The notes under the pieces were generated by a model. It worked only from the letters and a program-made list of their open reading frames with translations, was not told the DNA's origin and searched no databases. A program made the translations under genes and the position numbers. Positions 29,502 through 38,637 of a stretch of DNA of 64,000 nucleotides are shown one piece after another; position 1 is the stretch's first letter, and every line of letters starts with the position of its first letter. This DNA is from Paremcibacter congregatus (GTDB taxonomy: Bacteria; Pseudomonadota; Alphaproteobacteria; Sphingomonadales; Emcibacteraceae). The stretch lies in assembly GCF_006385135.1 (NCBI RefSeq), contig NZ_CP041025.1:3751501-3815500 (forward strand), in the 5' to 3' direction.

Positions 29502-30365
29502 TTATTTGAAGATCACCGTGCGGGGGCCGTCGAGCAATACCCGGCGTTCCCCGTGCCAGCGCACCGCCCGGGTCAGGGCGACGGTTTCCGTTTCCCGCCC
29601 GATGGTGACGAATTCCTCGACCGAAACCGAATGATCGACCCGCTCCACCGCCTGCTCGATAATCGGGCCTTCATCGAGATTGGTGGTGACATAATGCGCC
29701 GTGGCGCCAATGATCTTCACCCCCTTGGCGTGGGCCTGACTGTAAGGACGCGCGCCCTTGAAGCTGGGCAGGAAACTGTGGTGAATATTGATCGCCTTGC
29801 CGTCAAAATCCTGACACATCTCCGCCGACAGAATCTGCATGTAACGCGCCAGAATGAGTAATTCTGCATCATAACTTTTGAACAGGTCGCGGATCTGCTG
29901 TTCCTGTTGTGGCTTGGTGTCTTTGGTGATCGGCAGATGATGGAACGGCAAGCCGGCCCATTCCACGAACGAACGCATGTCTTCATGGTTTGAGACCACG
30001 CCGCAAATCTCCACCGGCAGGATCCCGGCCTTCCAGCGATGGATCAGATCCTGCAAACAATGGCCGAATTTTGACACCGCGATCATCACCTTCATCGGCT
30101 GACTGATGTCATAGATCTTCAGGTCGGCCTGATAACGTGCGATCAGCGGCTGATAATGCGCCCGCCAGCCGTCGGCGCTATGCCCCTCGGTCTGATCAAC
30201 AAAGGCAAACCGCAGAAAGGCCCGGCCACTGGTTAGTTCATTATGATGATTGGCTTCCAGAATAAAGGCGCCGTTTTTCGCCAGCAGACTCGACACTTCC
30301 GCCACCAGACCGGCCACATCCGGGCAGGTTATGGTCAGGATATAATTCGCTTTGGCATTTTTCAT
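29502..30365 (-). CDS. purU: Formyltetrahydrofolate deformylase
   Basis: A 287-residue enzyme with an N-terminal ACT domain (residues ~7-85, YILTITCPDVAGLVAEVSSLL) and a C-terminal formyltransferase fold. Catalytic residues are in place: Asn193 and His195 in INIHHSFLP and Asp231 in TTNLDEGP. It hydrolyses 10-formyl-tetrahydrofolate to formate and tetrahydrofolate, balancing the one-carbon pool or feeding formate to PurT. It is the last gene of a run that begins with a tripartite RND pump and continues through a HutD-like gene only 7 bp upstream. PurU is more usually near demethylation or purine genes, so the placement is odd. Cytoplasmic. Confidence 0.95.
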   Translation of the reverse strand: MKNAKANYILTITCPDVAGLVAEVSSLLAKNGAFILEANHHNELTSGRAFLRFAFVDQTEGHSADGWRAHYQPLIARYQADLKIYDISQPMKVMIAVSKFGHCLQDLIHRWKAGILPVEICGVVSNHEDMRSFVEWAGLPFHHLPITKDTKPQQEQQIRDLFKSYDAELLILARYMQILSAEMCQDFDGKAINIHHSFLPSFKGARPYSQAHAKGVKIIGATAHYVTTNLDEGPIIEQAVERVDHSVSVEEFVTIGRETETVALTRAVRWHGERRVLLDGPRTVIFK

Positions 30366-30372
30366 ACGGTCT

Positions 30373-30990
30373 TCAACTCTCGATAATCGTGATCATGACA
30401 TAAGGTATCCCGGGAGACATTTGCGGGCCGGTTTCCGAGGCTGGCATAACCCGCATTTCTGTCGGGCCGTCACAGGTCAGTTCCAGCATATCGTGCCGTC
30501 CCAGCCGATACGTCCTCCCCGATAGCAGAACAGAAAGCCCGTCGTCCAGTGAGAAAAGCAATCGGGTGGTGTTTTTATCTGACAGAAAAGTTCGGGACGC
30601 TGCCGTCCCCGGTTCCATATGGTGTCTGACCCGGCCCTGGCGGGTCATGATGTTCAAGACTTTGACAGGACCCGAGAGCAACTCACTGCGCACCGTCATC
30701 CCGCCGTCAAACGCCATGACGCGTGAAGTCTGATCCGCCTGGTGCGCGACCTCCGCACGCCCCAGATAAAGCCGCACCCCGGCACCCTCCAGCAGCAGAA
30801 ACGTCCGGTCAAGACCGGTAAAATCCGAAAAGGCCCCGTCCCGGGTAATATCCGCCATGCTCAGCCGCCAGATAAATGCGGCTCCTGGCGACCGGGCGAT
30901 TTCCGTCGTTTCCCCCTGACCATTCTTCCAGGGTTGCCGCACATAATCTGCCGCATGGTACAGGATGATGGTATGATCTGTGGGTTTCAC
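30373..30990 (-). CDS. HutD/Ves-family cupin-like protein
   Basis: A 205-residue protein of the HutD/Ves family: YVRQPWKNGQGETTEIA near residue 16, FIWRLSMADITRDGAFSDFTGLDRTFLLLEG near 39 (in two blocks) and VLNIMTRQGRV near 110 are its usual conserved elements on a bicupin fold. The start codon is GTG at 30988-30990 with AGGAG upstream. HutD proteins are associated with histidine utilisation, where they may limit formiminoglutamate-related flux, and Ves with cold response; neither role is chemically proven. No hut gene is near; its partners here are a multidrug pump and PurU, both closely spaced. A link to one-carbon units through PurU is conceivable but inferred. Confidence 0.88.
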   Translation of the reverse strand: MKPTDHTIILYHAADYVRQPWKNGQGETTEIARSPGAAFIWRLSMADITRDGAFSDFTGLDRTFLLLEGAGVRLYLGRAEVAHQADQTSRVMAFDGGMTVRSELLSGPVKVLNIMTRQGRVRHHMEPGTAASRTFLSDKNTTRLLFSLDDGLSVLLSGRTYRLGRHDMLELTCDGPTEMRVMPASETGPQMSPGIPYVMITIIES

Positions 30991-31003
30991 CGGGCACTCC
31001 TCA

Positions 31004-34000
31004 TCAGGACAGCTGTTTTTCCGCTTTGCGGCCCAGTAGCTGGCTGACCTTTACCTTGACACCTTCCAGCAAAAGATAGTTCACCGGCACCAGTATAAGC
31101 GTAATAAACGTGGCGAACAGAATGCCAAAGCCAAGTGAAACCGCCATCGGTATCAGGAACTGGGCCTGGGTGGATTCTTCAAACAGCAACGGCATCAACC
31201 CGATAAAAGTCGTGACACTGGTCAGGAACACCGGCCGGAAACGCGCTATTCCCGCGGTCAGCACCGCCGATATCAGATCGCCAGCCTCCATACGTTTCTT
31301 GTTGATATAATCAACCAGAACCAGACTGTCATTGACCACCACCCCGACCAGAGCCAGCATCCCCATCAGACTCATGATCGTCAGTTCCATACCCATGATC
31401 CAGTGCCCGACGGTGGCGCCAATCAATCCAAAGGGAATGACGCTCATCACCACCAAAGGCTGGCTGTAGGATTTGAACGGAATCGCCAGCAGCACATAGA
31501 TCACGAAGAACACCAGCAACAGACCCCAGGCGAGAGAGTTATAGGATTCCCGCTGTTCTTTGGCTTCGCCTTCCAGAGAATAATTCACCCCGGGATATTG
31601 CGACATCAATTCATCAAGGTAGCCGGTCAGGTCGGCCTGTAACACGGTCATGTTGGTGTTGGCCTTTTCAATATCCGCCGTAACATTTAGCGTACGGTAG
31701 CGATCAATCCGACGAATGGCCGACGGACTTTTACCAGGAATAAGGTCCGCCACATGCGACAACGGTACGGCACCCCCGGCGGGCGTTTCAATCAGCAAAT
31801 CCCGCAACGAGGCCAGTGACTGCCGTTCTGCCAACGGCAAGCGCACCATCACGCGCACATCATCACGCCCCCTCTGGATACGTTGCGCTTCGGCCCCAAA
31901 GTAGGCCTGTCGCACCTGACGGGATACGTCATTCCGGGTCATCCCCAACGCCTTGCCCTGATCGTTCAGTTCGATCTGGATTTCGCTTTTACCGTCAGAC
32001 ATGCTGTCGGCTATGTCAAACACCGTCGGGTAGGTGGCGAGACGTTTTTTAATTTTTTCCGCCACCTGTTCCAGGGTTGTCAGGGAATTGGACGAAAGCT
32101 GTATGTCAATCGGGTCGGATGACCGGCCAAATTCAGACCGGAACGTCAGGCTTTCTGCACCCGGAATGGGGCCAATCAATTGCCGCCATTCCCGCGCCAG
32201 ATCATTGGAGGTGACAGTGCTGTCACGTTTTTCCGGTGGAATGATTTCAAACCGGACCCGGCCCTGGTTGGACACGCCACCGCGCCCCCCGGTCGTGGTC
32301 AGGATATTGGTAATCACACTGACATTGGTTTCCGGGTCACGATACTTATCGCGCAAGATTCGCGCTTTATCGGTTATGCGCATGATATGTTTGTTGGTGA
32401 CTTCAAACGGTGTTCCTGCGGGCAGGGTCAAACTGACCCGGACGGTTTCGCTGGGAATGCGCGGGAAAAAGATGAATTTGGTCCAGCCGCTCATGATCAG
32501 ACTGATCATGACAAGGAAAACACCAAAATAAATGCTTAAGGTCACCAGCTTGTGACGCAGGGAAAGTGCCAGAAGCGGCTTGTAATAGCGTATAATGGCA
32601 TGTTCGAATCCGTCAGCGAACCGTTCCTGAAAACGTTCCAGCCGACTGCTTTCGCCCTTCTCATGACGCAATTTGATATGTTTCAGATGCGACGGCAGCA
32701 CAAACTTGGATTCAATCAGGGAAAACAACAACACCGGAATCACCACAAAGGGGATTTGAGCGAAAAACGCCCCCCGTTGCCCCTCGATAAAAGCCAACGG
32801 CATAAAAGCAACGATTGTGGTCAGAATCCCGAAGGTCACCGGTACGGCCACTTCCTGGGTGCCTCTGATCGCCGCTTCTTCTCCGGACTCGGCGTTCTTC
32901 AGATGGGTATAGATATTTTCCCCGGTAACAATCGCGTCATCAACGACAATCCCCAATACCAGTATGAACCCGAACAGACTCAGAATATTCAGGGTCACCC
33001 CGAACAGAGGCATGATCAGAAAGGCGCCCATGAAGGATACCGGAATACCGATAAACACCCAGAAGGCGATCGACGGCCGCAGAAACAATGTTAATAACGC
33101 CAACACCAGTATCCCGCCCTGCAAAGCGTTGCTGGTCAGTGTGGCCAGGCGATTTTTAACAATCTGGGAATCATCATCCCAAAAACTGAGTTCATACCCC
33201 TGAGGCAGGGTCGCCTGCTGCCCGTCAAGATAATCGCGCACCTTCTGCGCCACATCAATGGCGCTCTGCTGGCCAACGCGATACACCTCGAGAAACGCCG
33301 CCTGCCGCCCGTTGAAACGGGTGCGCACCGGATACTCTTCAAATTCATCCCGGATCGTTGCCAGATCGCCAAGCCGCAAAATGGAGCCATCGGGATTGGT
33401 TTTCACCGCAATGGCGGCAAATTCATCCTTGCGATAGGCCTGCCCCTTGGACCGCAACAGAATCTCTCCTCCCGACGATTTCAGATTCCCCGATGAACTA
33501 TCAAGACTGAAATTGCGAATGGCTGCCGTGACATCGGCGATGCTCATATTATATTCGCGTAATTTGTCCTGAGACACTTCAATCGCAATTTCGTAATTAC
33601 GCACGCCTTCCAGCAACACCTGGGTGATGCCCGGCAACCGCAGCAGGTCATCACGCACCTCTTCGGCATATTCCCGGGTTTCTTTCTCCCCGTAATCACT
33701 GGCGACGGTCACTACGATGACCTCGCGTTTGCGTTCATTGAAAGAGACCACCGGTTTTTCCGCGTCCACAGGAAAGGTATTAATGGCGTCAACCCGGCTT
33801 TTGATATCAGCCAGCATGTCGCGGGGATCATAACCACTGTCAACTTCGATGGTGACAAAAGCGCGCCCCTCGGAAGACCGGCTGACAATCTTGCGAATCC
33901 CGGTCAGATCCTGCACCGCTTCTTCAATGCGGATCGAAATGCCCTTTTCCACGTCTTCCGGCGTCGCGCCGCGCAGGCTCATGCTGATGCTGATTTCATC

Positions 34001-34123
34001 CACCTCGACAGAGGGAAATATTTCCAGCGGGATAAAACGGAACAGGCTGAACAACCCCGCAATGACAATGCTGATCATCAATAAATTGGCGGCAACGCTA
34101 TTCCGGGCGAACCATGCAATCAT
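31004..34123 (-). CDS. RND efflux permease (HAE-1 type) of a tripartite pump
   Basis: A 1039-residue inner-membrane transporter opening with MIAWFARNSVAANLLMISI, a start shared by a subfamily distinct from AcrB, and carrying the TM4 proton-relay Asp pair in [16 protein letters not shown]. Two large periplasmic loops and 12 helices are evident. Its ATG overlaps the adaptor stop by four bases (ATGA), and 13 bp separate its stop from the GTG of the HutD-like gene. With the adaptor and outer-membrane factor upstream, it forms a self-contained tripartite efflux system. Relatives are found both as drug exporters and as transporters of unknown natural products. Confidence 0.94.
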   Translation of the reverse strand: MIAWFARNSVAANLLMISIVIAGLFSLFRFIPLEIFPSVEVDEISISMSLRGATPEDVEKGISIRIEEAVQDLTGIRKIVSRSSEGRAFVTIEVDSGYDPRDMLADIKSRVDAINTFPVDAEKPVVSFNERKREVIVVTVASDYGEKETREYAEEVRDDLLRLPGITQVLLEGVRNYEIAIEVSQDKLREYNMSIADVTAAIRNFSLDSSSGNLKSSGGEILLRSKGQAYRKDEFAAIAVKTNPDGSILRLGDLATIRDEFEEYPVRTRFNGRQAAFLEVYRVGQQSAIDVAQKVRDYLDGQQATLPQGYELSFWDDDSQIVKNRLATLTSNALQGGILVLALLTLFLRPSIAFWVFIGIPVSFMGAFLIMPLFGVTLNILSLFGFILVLGIVVDDAIVTGENIYTHLKNAESGEEAAIRGTQEVAVPVTFGILTTIVAFMPLAFIEGQRGAFFAQIPFVVIPVLLFSLIESKFVLPSHLKHIKLRHEKGESSRLERFQERFADGFEHAIIRYYKPLLALSLRHKLVTLSIYFGVFLVMISLIMSGWTKFIFFPRIPSETVRVSLTLPAGTPFEVTNKHIMRITDKARILRDKYRDPETNVSVITNILTTTGGRGGVSNQGRVRFEIIPPEKRDSTVTSNDLAREWRQLIGPIPGAESLTFRSEFGRSSDPIDIQLSSNSLTTLEQVAEKIKKRLATYPTVFDIADSMSDGKSEIQIELNDQGKALGMTRNDVSRQVRQAYFGAEAQRIQRGRDDVRVMVRLPLAERQSLASLRDLLIETPAGGAVPLSHVADLIPGKSPSAIRRIDRYRTLNVTADIEKANTNMTVLQADLTGYLDELMSQYPGVNYSLEGEAKEQRESYNSLAWGLLLVFFVIYVLLAIPFKSYSQPLVVMSVIPFGLIGATVGHWIMGMELTIMSLMGMLALVGVVVNDSLVLVDYINKKRMEAGDLISAVLTAGIARFRPVFLTSVTTFIGLMPLLFEESTQAQFLIPMAVSLGFGILFATFITLILVPVNYLLLEGVKVKVSQLLGRKAEKQLS

Positions 34124-35322
34124 TGCGATGCTCCCGCCGCATTGCGGTTGCCTGGTCTTTCCCCGTCACCCTCACTGGCGAGCACCACCGGTGTACCCGA
34201 ACTCACTCTTCCAAGTGGCGTCACCACCAGACGTTCCCCGGCCTTCAACCCGGCGGCGACCAGGCTGTCCTCATCATTTTGCCAGCGGGTTTCAATCTCC
34301 CGCCGTTTCAACAGCCCGTCTTCCACCACATAAACATAGCTGCCCTGATAAATGGCGCTGTTGGGGATGACCAGCGCATCTCTTAAATAAAGACCTTCGA
34401 TGGTGGCCGTGACATATTGACCAATTTTAAGGGGGGTTTTCTGACGGCTTTGACCGGCATAGGGATTGGTGATTTGCGCCACGGCATACAGTTGCCGCGA
34501 TTTATCGTCGATGGCGCCCTCGGTGCGCACCAGACGTCCGGTCCATATCTGTCCCGTCGTCAGATCGGAGTGAAATTCAACCTTGGCCCCCGCCGAGGCC
34601 GTATCGGCATCGCGATATTGTTCCGGCAGCTGCAATAACGCTAAATCCCGGTTTTTGATCGGCAAACGAATTTCCACATAATCTACCGCGTAAATTTCCG
34701 CCAACGGACTATTCCCCGATACCACCTGACCGACATCCACCAGTTTCTGTAAAATTCGTCCGGCGTACGGGGCGACAATTTTTGTCCTCTCCAGATTCAA
34801 GGCCGCCTTTTGCAATTGAGCCTCCGCCGACAGCACCCGCGCCCGCGCCGCTTCCAGTTGCGGCGTGCGCAACACCAACGCATTGGCTTCTTCACCGGCG
34901 ACGCCCAACCGTGTCCAGTCTTCCCGTGCCTGTTCCGCCCGGGCCTGTTCTTCCAGAAGCGCCTGACGCGCAGACATCAGGGTCGACTGGGCGATCTTGA
35001 CTTCCGCCTGGTAATCCCGGTCATCAAGCCGGACCAGAATATCGCCTTTTTCAAAAAAACCGCCATCACGAAACTTGTCACTAATAAAACGGATCTGACC
35101 AGAGACCTGCGCCACCAGCGTGCTTTGGGTTCGGGGACGAACCGTCCCGTAACTGTCAAGAAACACCTGATATTCAACCGGGGCAAGCAGTTGCGTTTCC
35201 ACCACCAGGCGCGGCGCCTTCGCGGCCTCGCCCCGGCGACTTTTCGGCGGATTGCTGAGGATGGTCCAGGCCAATAATATCGTTACGGCCAATATTCCAA
35301 GAGGGAGTATAAGTTTTTTCAT
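34120..35322 (-). CDS. RND pump periplasmic adaptor (membrane fusion protein)
   Basis: A 400-residue adaptor with an N-terminal membrane anchor (LILPLGILAVTILLAWTIL, residues 4-22) rather than a cleavable lipid signal. The lipoyl half-motifs flank an alpha-hairpin of about 65 residues (LVAQVSGQIRFISDKFRDGGFFEKGDIL near 68; TKIVAPYAGRILQKLVDVGQVV near 175, each in short blocks), followed by barrel and membrane-proximal domains. It should bridge the permease at 31004-34123 and the channel at 35319-36794. Both ends overlap neighbouring genes by four bases, so the three pump genes are translationally coupled. Confidence 0.93.
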   Translation of the reverse strand: MKKLILPLGILAVTILLAWTILSNPPKSRRGEAAKAPRLVVETQLLAPVEYQVFLDSYGTVRPRTQSTLVAQVSGQIRFISDKFRDGGFFEKGDILVRLDDRDYQAEVKIAQSTLMSARQALLEEQARAEQAREDWTRLGVAGEEANALVLRTPQLEAARARVLSAEAQLQKAALNLERTKIVAPYAGRILQKLVDVGQVVSGNSPLAEIYAVDYVEIRLPIKNRDLALLQLPEQYRDADTASAGAKVEFHSDLTTGQIWTGRLVRTEGAIDDKSRQLYAVAQITNPYAGQSRQKTPLKIGQYVTATIEGLYLRDALVIPNSAIYQGSYVYVVEDGLLKRREIETRWQNDEDSLVAAGLKAGERLVVTPLGRVSSGTPVVLASEGDGERPGNRNAAGASQ

Positions 35323-36794
35323 AAGTCCTTGTCCGTAACATCTTGTTCTGCTGCTATACTTTCGTCCGTCCGCGGGGCCGCATCAAAATCTCCCCCTAAG
35401 GCCAGATGAAGATCTACCCGGTTGGCGATCCTCTGCTTCCTCAATTGAATAACAGTTGTCTGTGCCTCGAAGGATCTGTTTTGCGCCTCCAGGACTGTGG
35501 TATAATTCACCAGACCCTTCTGATATTGTTCAAAAGACAAGGTCGCGGCGATGATGGCGTTCTCCTGCGCCTTGACCATTGCCTGGTATCTTTGCCGCAA
35601 ACTGTCATCGCGGGTCAGGGCATTTTCCACCGCCTCGAAGGCCCCGTAAAGATCATCGAGATAGGCCTGCTCGGCCTGTTTGACTTCGAGGGCCGCCGCC
35701 GCCTCGCCCGCCCGCAACCGTCCCGCATTGAACAGCGGCGTCGTCAGGCTGCCCAGCAGCGACCAGGCAAAAGGGGACCCTTTCAGCAAATCATCCAGTT
35801 CATTACCACGATCGCCGGCAGAGGCTGTCAGGCTCAGGCTCGGAAAACGCTGTTTATGAGCAAAGGCAAGCGCGGCGTCCTGAGCCAACAACCTGTTCCA
35901 GCTCGCCACCAGCCCGGCCTTCCGGGTGATCAGATCCGATGGCATTCCCAGAGGGATATCTTCCGTCAGGACCGGCCAGCCGGCCGACACCGCAAGACGA
36001 CCATCCGGATATTGCCCGAGCAGTCTTTCCAGCGTCCGAAGCGCCGCGACCTTGACAGATTCCTGATCCCGAACCCGGGAAATCTGACTGTTCAGTTCAT
36101 TACGCACCAAATATACATCCAGGGCGCTGTTCAGCCCCCGCCGATATCCGGATTCAATGATCGCCTGATTTTCCCGGGCGTTGTCAACCCGTTGCTGAAA
36201 CAGCTGCAATAATCTGTCGGCCTGCAGCACAGTCAGCCAGGCGTTGGCCACCCGGGCAGCCAGATCCTGACGCGCCTGAGCGTAACTGGCCTGTTCCGCC
36301 AACAACAACCGGTTGGCCCGCCGGGCATCGGCCGAAAGCTTGCCCCATATGTCCAGTTCGTAAGTTAAGTTCAAATCCACAGAGGCGGCGTCACTGGCCG
36401 CCAGCGCGGATACCGCCCGCGAACGGCTGCGCTTCAACGCCAAATCAAGGGATGGCCACAAGGCGCTGCCTGCCCTCACCAGCTGTTCTTTTCTGATTTC
36501 TACCGCCAACGCCTGTTGCTGCAAGGTTTGATTATTTTCAAGCGCCGTTTCCACCAGTTGCGTCAGGCCGGTACTGCCCAGTGTCGCCAGCCAGTGATCC
36601 GCAACCTGCGCCCGCGTCTCTTGCCGGTCCCCCCAGTTTTCCGGTGCAACGATGCGACGTTGACTGGCATCAGGGGTTGCCGGCCGACTACAGGACAACA
36701 ACAACAGGCACGCCGCTGCCGCCGCGACACCTTTGACCGTCGCCCGGAAAGGTCCTGTTCCTGGTCCCTTTCCTCTGTTCACTCTATACCGCAT
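35319..36794 (-). CDS. Outer-membrane efflux channel lipoprotein (NodT/OprM type)
   Basis: A 491-residue TolC-family factor with a lipoprotein signal (hydrophobic core then LLLLSCSRP, Cys being the acylation site) and two repeats of long coiled helices (ETALENNQTLQQQALAV in the first; GLVASWNRLLAQDAALAFAHKQRFPSLSLTAS in the second). Such proteins trimerise to make the outer-membrane exit duct of RND pumps. It is the first gene of the minus-strand run and overlaps the adaptor by four bases. The AT-rich gap 36795-37025 upstream probably contains its promoter, shared with the divergent CDGSH gene. Confidence 0.93.
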   Translation of the reverse strand: MRYRVNRGKGPGTGPFRATVKGVAAAAACLLLLSCSRPATPDASQRRIVAPENWGDRQETRAQVADHWLATLGSTGLTQLVETALENNQTLQQQALAVEIRKEQLVRAGSALWPSLDLALKRSRSRAVSALAASDAASVDLNLTYELDIWGKLSADARRANRLLLAEQASYAQARQDLAARVANAWLTVLQADRLLQLFQQRVDNARENQAIIESGYRRGLNSALDVYLVRNELNSQISRVRDQESVKVAALRTLERLLGQYPDGRLAVSAGWPVLTEDIPLGMPSDLITRKAGLVASWNRLLAQDAALAFAHKQRFPSLSLTASAGDRGNELDDLLKGSPFAWSLLGSLTTPLFNAGRLRAGEAAAALEVKQAEQAYLDDLYGAFEAVENALTRDDSLRQRYQAMVKAQENAIIAATLSFEQYQKGLVNYTTVLEAQNRSFEAQTTVIQLRKQRIANRVDLHLALGGDFDAAPRTDESIAAEQDVTDKDL

Positions 36795-37025
36795 CCCAAA
36801 ACCTTTTATAGATCAAAACCTGCTGGTGATCAGCCTGTTGTTTGCATAATAATAATGCCGCCATAAACTTATACGCAGGATATTCACATTTCGTTTGGAA
36901 AAAAATAAAAAACCCACATTTCCTATTCTCCGTCCCGACCACGGAAAACACATCACTATATGCTTATATTATTGACGCTTTGAATATGATATGATGACGG
37001 ACCGGATTTATATGAGGAGCTTAAA

Positions 37026-37307
37026 ATGACCCGCCCGATTATTGCCGCGAACACCCCGGTGAAAGTCAACCTGAAACAGGGAGAAAGATACTTTTTCTGC
37101 AGATGCGGACTTTCCCGGACACAGCCTTTTTGCGACGGCTCTCATAAAGGCACATCCTTCCGGCCACAGGTCTTCACGGCAAAACAGGACGGTCCGCGTT
37201 TTCTCTGCGCCTGCAAACATACGGCGGGAGCGCCTTTCTGCGACGGCACCCATAAAAAATTTACTCCTGACCAGGTGGGCGGCCCAGGTCCCGACGATCA
37301 CGCCTGA
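37026..37307 (+). CDS. Double CDGSH-type iron-sulfur protein
   Basis: A 93-residue protein with two consecutive CDGSH motifs: CRCGLSRTQPFCDGSH (residues ~24-39) and CACKHTAGAPFCDGTH (~63-78). Each should bind a [2Fe-2S] cluster through three cysteines and one histidine, as in mitoNEET-like proteins. There is no signal or membrane segment. The TGAGGAGC ribosome-binding site is good and an AT-rich promoter region precedes it. Proposed roles of bacterial members are electron transfer or redox sensing; a specific role cannot be read here. It stands alone, convergent with the DUF1861 gene. Confidence 0.92.
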   Translation: MTRPIIAANTPVKVNLKQGERYFFCRCGLSRTQPFCDGSHKGTSFRPQVFTAKQDGPRFLCACKHTAGAPFCDGTHKKFTPDQVGGPGPDDHA

Positions 37308-37336
37308 CTGGCCAGCGCGCGTTGTTTCCCGTACGG

Positions 37337-38269
37337 CTATTTCACGCCAAAAGGATCGTCAATTTCAATCCAGTGGGCTTCCGTATCCGATACGCCGGCA
37401 TAAAGGATCGCCTTTCCCCCCTGCCGGATCAAACCGGAGGAAAACACCACATTGGCCAAATCATGACGCTTTGCCGGGCCGGCAAGGAACTGATCGCGAC
37501 TGGCGATAATCTTGAAATCCCGGAATTTTTTCAGCACCGGATTAAAAATAAAGGACTTGGCGTAATAATGCCGTTCCTGCATCAGATGATCCTGAGCAAA
37601 ACAGGCCGCATGGGCCAGAACACCGATCTCGCCATTGGTAAGAAGATGAGCTTCATTGACGCCGCCCCAATCCAGCGGATGATACATATCCTCCAGCAGG
37701 ACGGCGGAATGAATGACCTCTTTCGTCAAATCCTCAAGATTGTCAATTTCAACATAGCCAATCTTGCCGCGTCCACCAACCACGCCTTGCGGTCTGGTGA
37801 ACAACCCAATCCGTCCATTTTCCAGATCACATAAACGAATGTCCTTCATCCCCACCGGGCCATGAAAGAATTCTGTCAGGTGAAAAATATCCGGCCCCCG
37901 GAACATAATGGTGCGCCATTCCAGTCCCTGCCCCACGGCATGGACCTTGACCCCGCCAAAGATCAGTTCGTTGCGAATGGTGGTGATGAAGGGGTCTTGC
38001 AGGCCGTAGATCGGCGCGTCCTTGACCGGCCACCAGGCCGCGTCTTTTTCTTCGAAGAAGATAACCTTGGAAAATTCATGACCGCGCGGTTCCACCCGGC
38101 CAGCAATAACGATCTTGTCCGCCGATTGGAAAGGGGCGGTAATATTATAGACGTCTTTTTCCCCGACGTCCTTAAAGCGGATTTTAGCGGTTTTCTTTTC
38201 TGTTTTCTGGCGTTTCTGCTGAAACTCAGAAAATAAATCGCGCACCCGCTTCACACTTTCATCTCTCAT
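37337..38269 (-). CDS. DUF1861 protein (beta-propeller, GH130-like fold)
   Basis: A 310-residue cytoplasmic protein that I place in DUF1861 by its repeated blades (VYNITAPFQ, GLQDPFIT, IGLFTRPQG, YHPLDWGGVNEAHLL, YAGVSDTEAHWIEI). The wording recalls five-bladed propellers of the mannoside-phosphorylase group (GH130), but the catalytic aspartate of those enzymes could not be confirmed by eye. A role in glycan metabolism is possible, not shown. The first ~25 residues are charged and helical. It is transcribed away from the quorum-sensing cluster, with 368 bp of gene-free sequence upstream. Confidence 0.7.
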   Translation of the reverse strand: MRDESVKRVRDLFSEFQQKRQKTEKKTAKIRFKDVGEKDVYNITAPFQSADKIVIAGRVEPRGHEFSKVIFFEEKDAAWWPVKDAPIYGLQDPFITTIRNELIFGGVKVHAVGQGLEWRTIMFRGPDIFHLTEFFHGPVGMKDIRLCDLENGRIGLFTRPQGVVGGRGKIGYVEIDNLEDLTKEVIHSAVLLEDMYHPLDWGGVNEAHLLTNGEIGVLAHAACFAQDHLMQERHYYAKSFIFNPVLKKFRDFKIIASRDQFLAGPAKRHDLANVVFSSGLIRQGGKAILYAGVSDTEAHWIEIDDPFGVK

Positions 38270-38637
38270 CTGACGCGCCTCCCAAGCGGAACAACAGATT
38301 ATGGGAGAAACCTTTACAGCTGGTCTTCTTGATCACTCCGGATGAGAGAACCCATATTTCACTATTCCTGAATCGTGGCCTACATCATCACGGATCATTG
38401 ACCCGGTCAAGCGCCTGCCCAATAAGCACAAGTCTCTCCAAACGGGCATGGAACCATTATACGATTTAATTCTGAATATTACCTAAATAATTCATTATTA
38501 TTTTAGTATTTTTCCCGGATTTCAGCCGGAAATTATGGAAATTCCCATAAATTCCTCTAAAAATGAGAAGAAATGCGTAACTCCGCATCCCTTCTCATCC
38601 AGAGAACTTGAGCATCCCGCCCCACCGACTTTCCGGA
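38270..38637. other. Gene-free interval between PhyH-type and DUF1861 genes
   Basis: 368 bp on the 3' side of the dioxygenase and 5' side of the DUF1861 gene. It contains an AT-rich stretch near 38460-38520 suitable for a DUF1861 promoter. I see no clear terminator hairpin, small gene or repeat. Confidence 0.6.

Noticed and set aside
36795-37025. Possible small gene in the gap between the efflux channel and CDGSH genes
   Set aside because: The AT-rich gap shows no coding potential on either strand; it is best read as a divergent promoter region.
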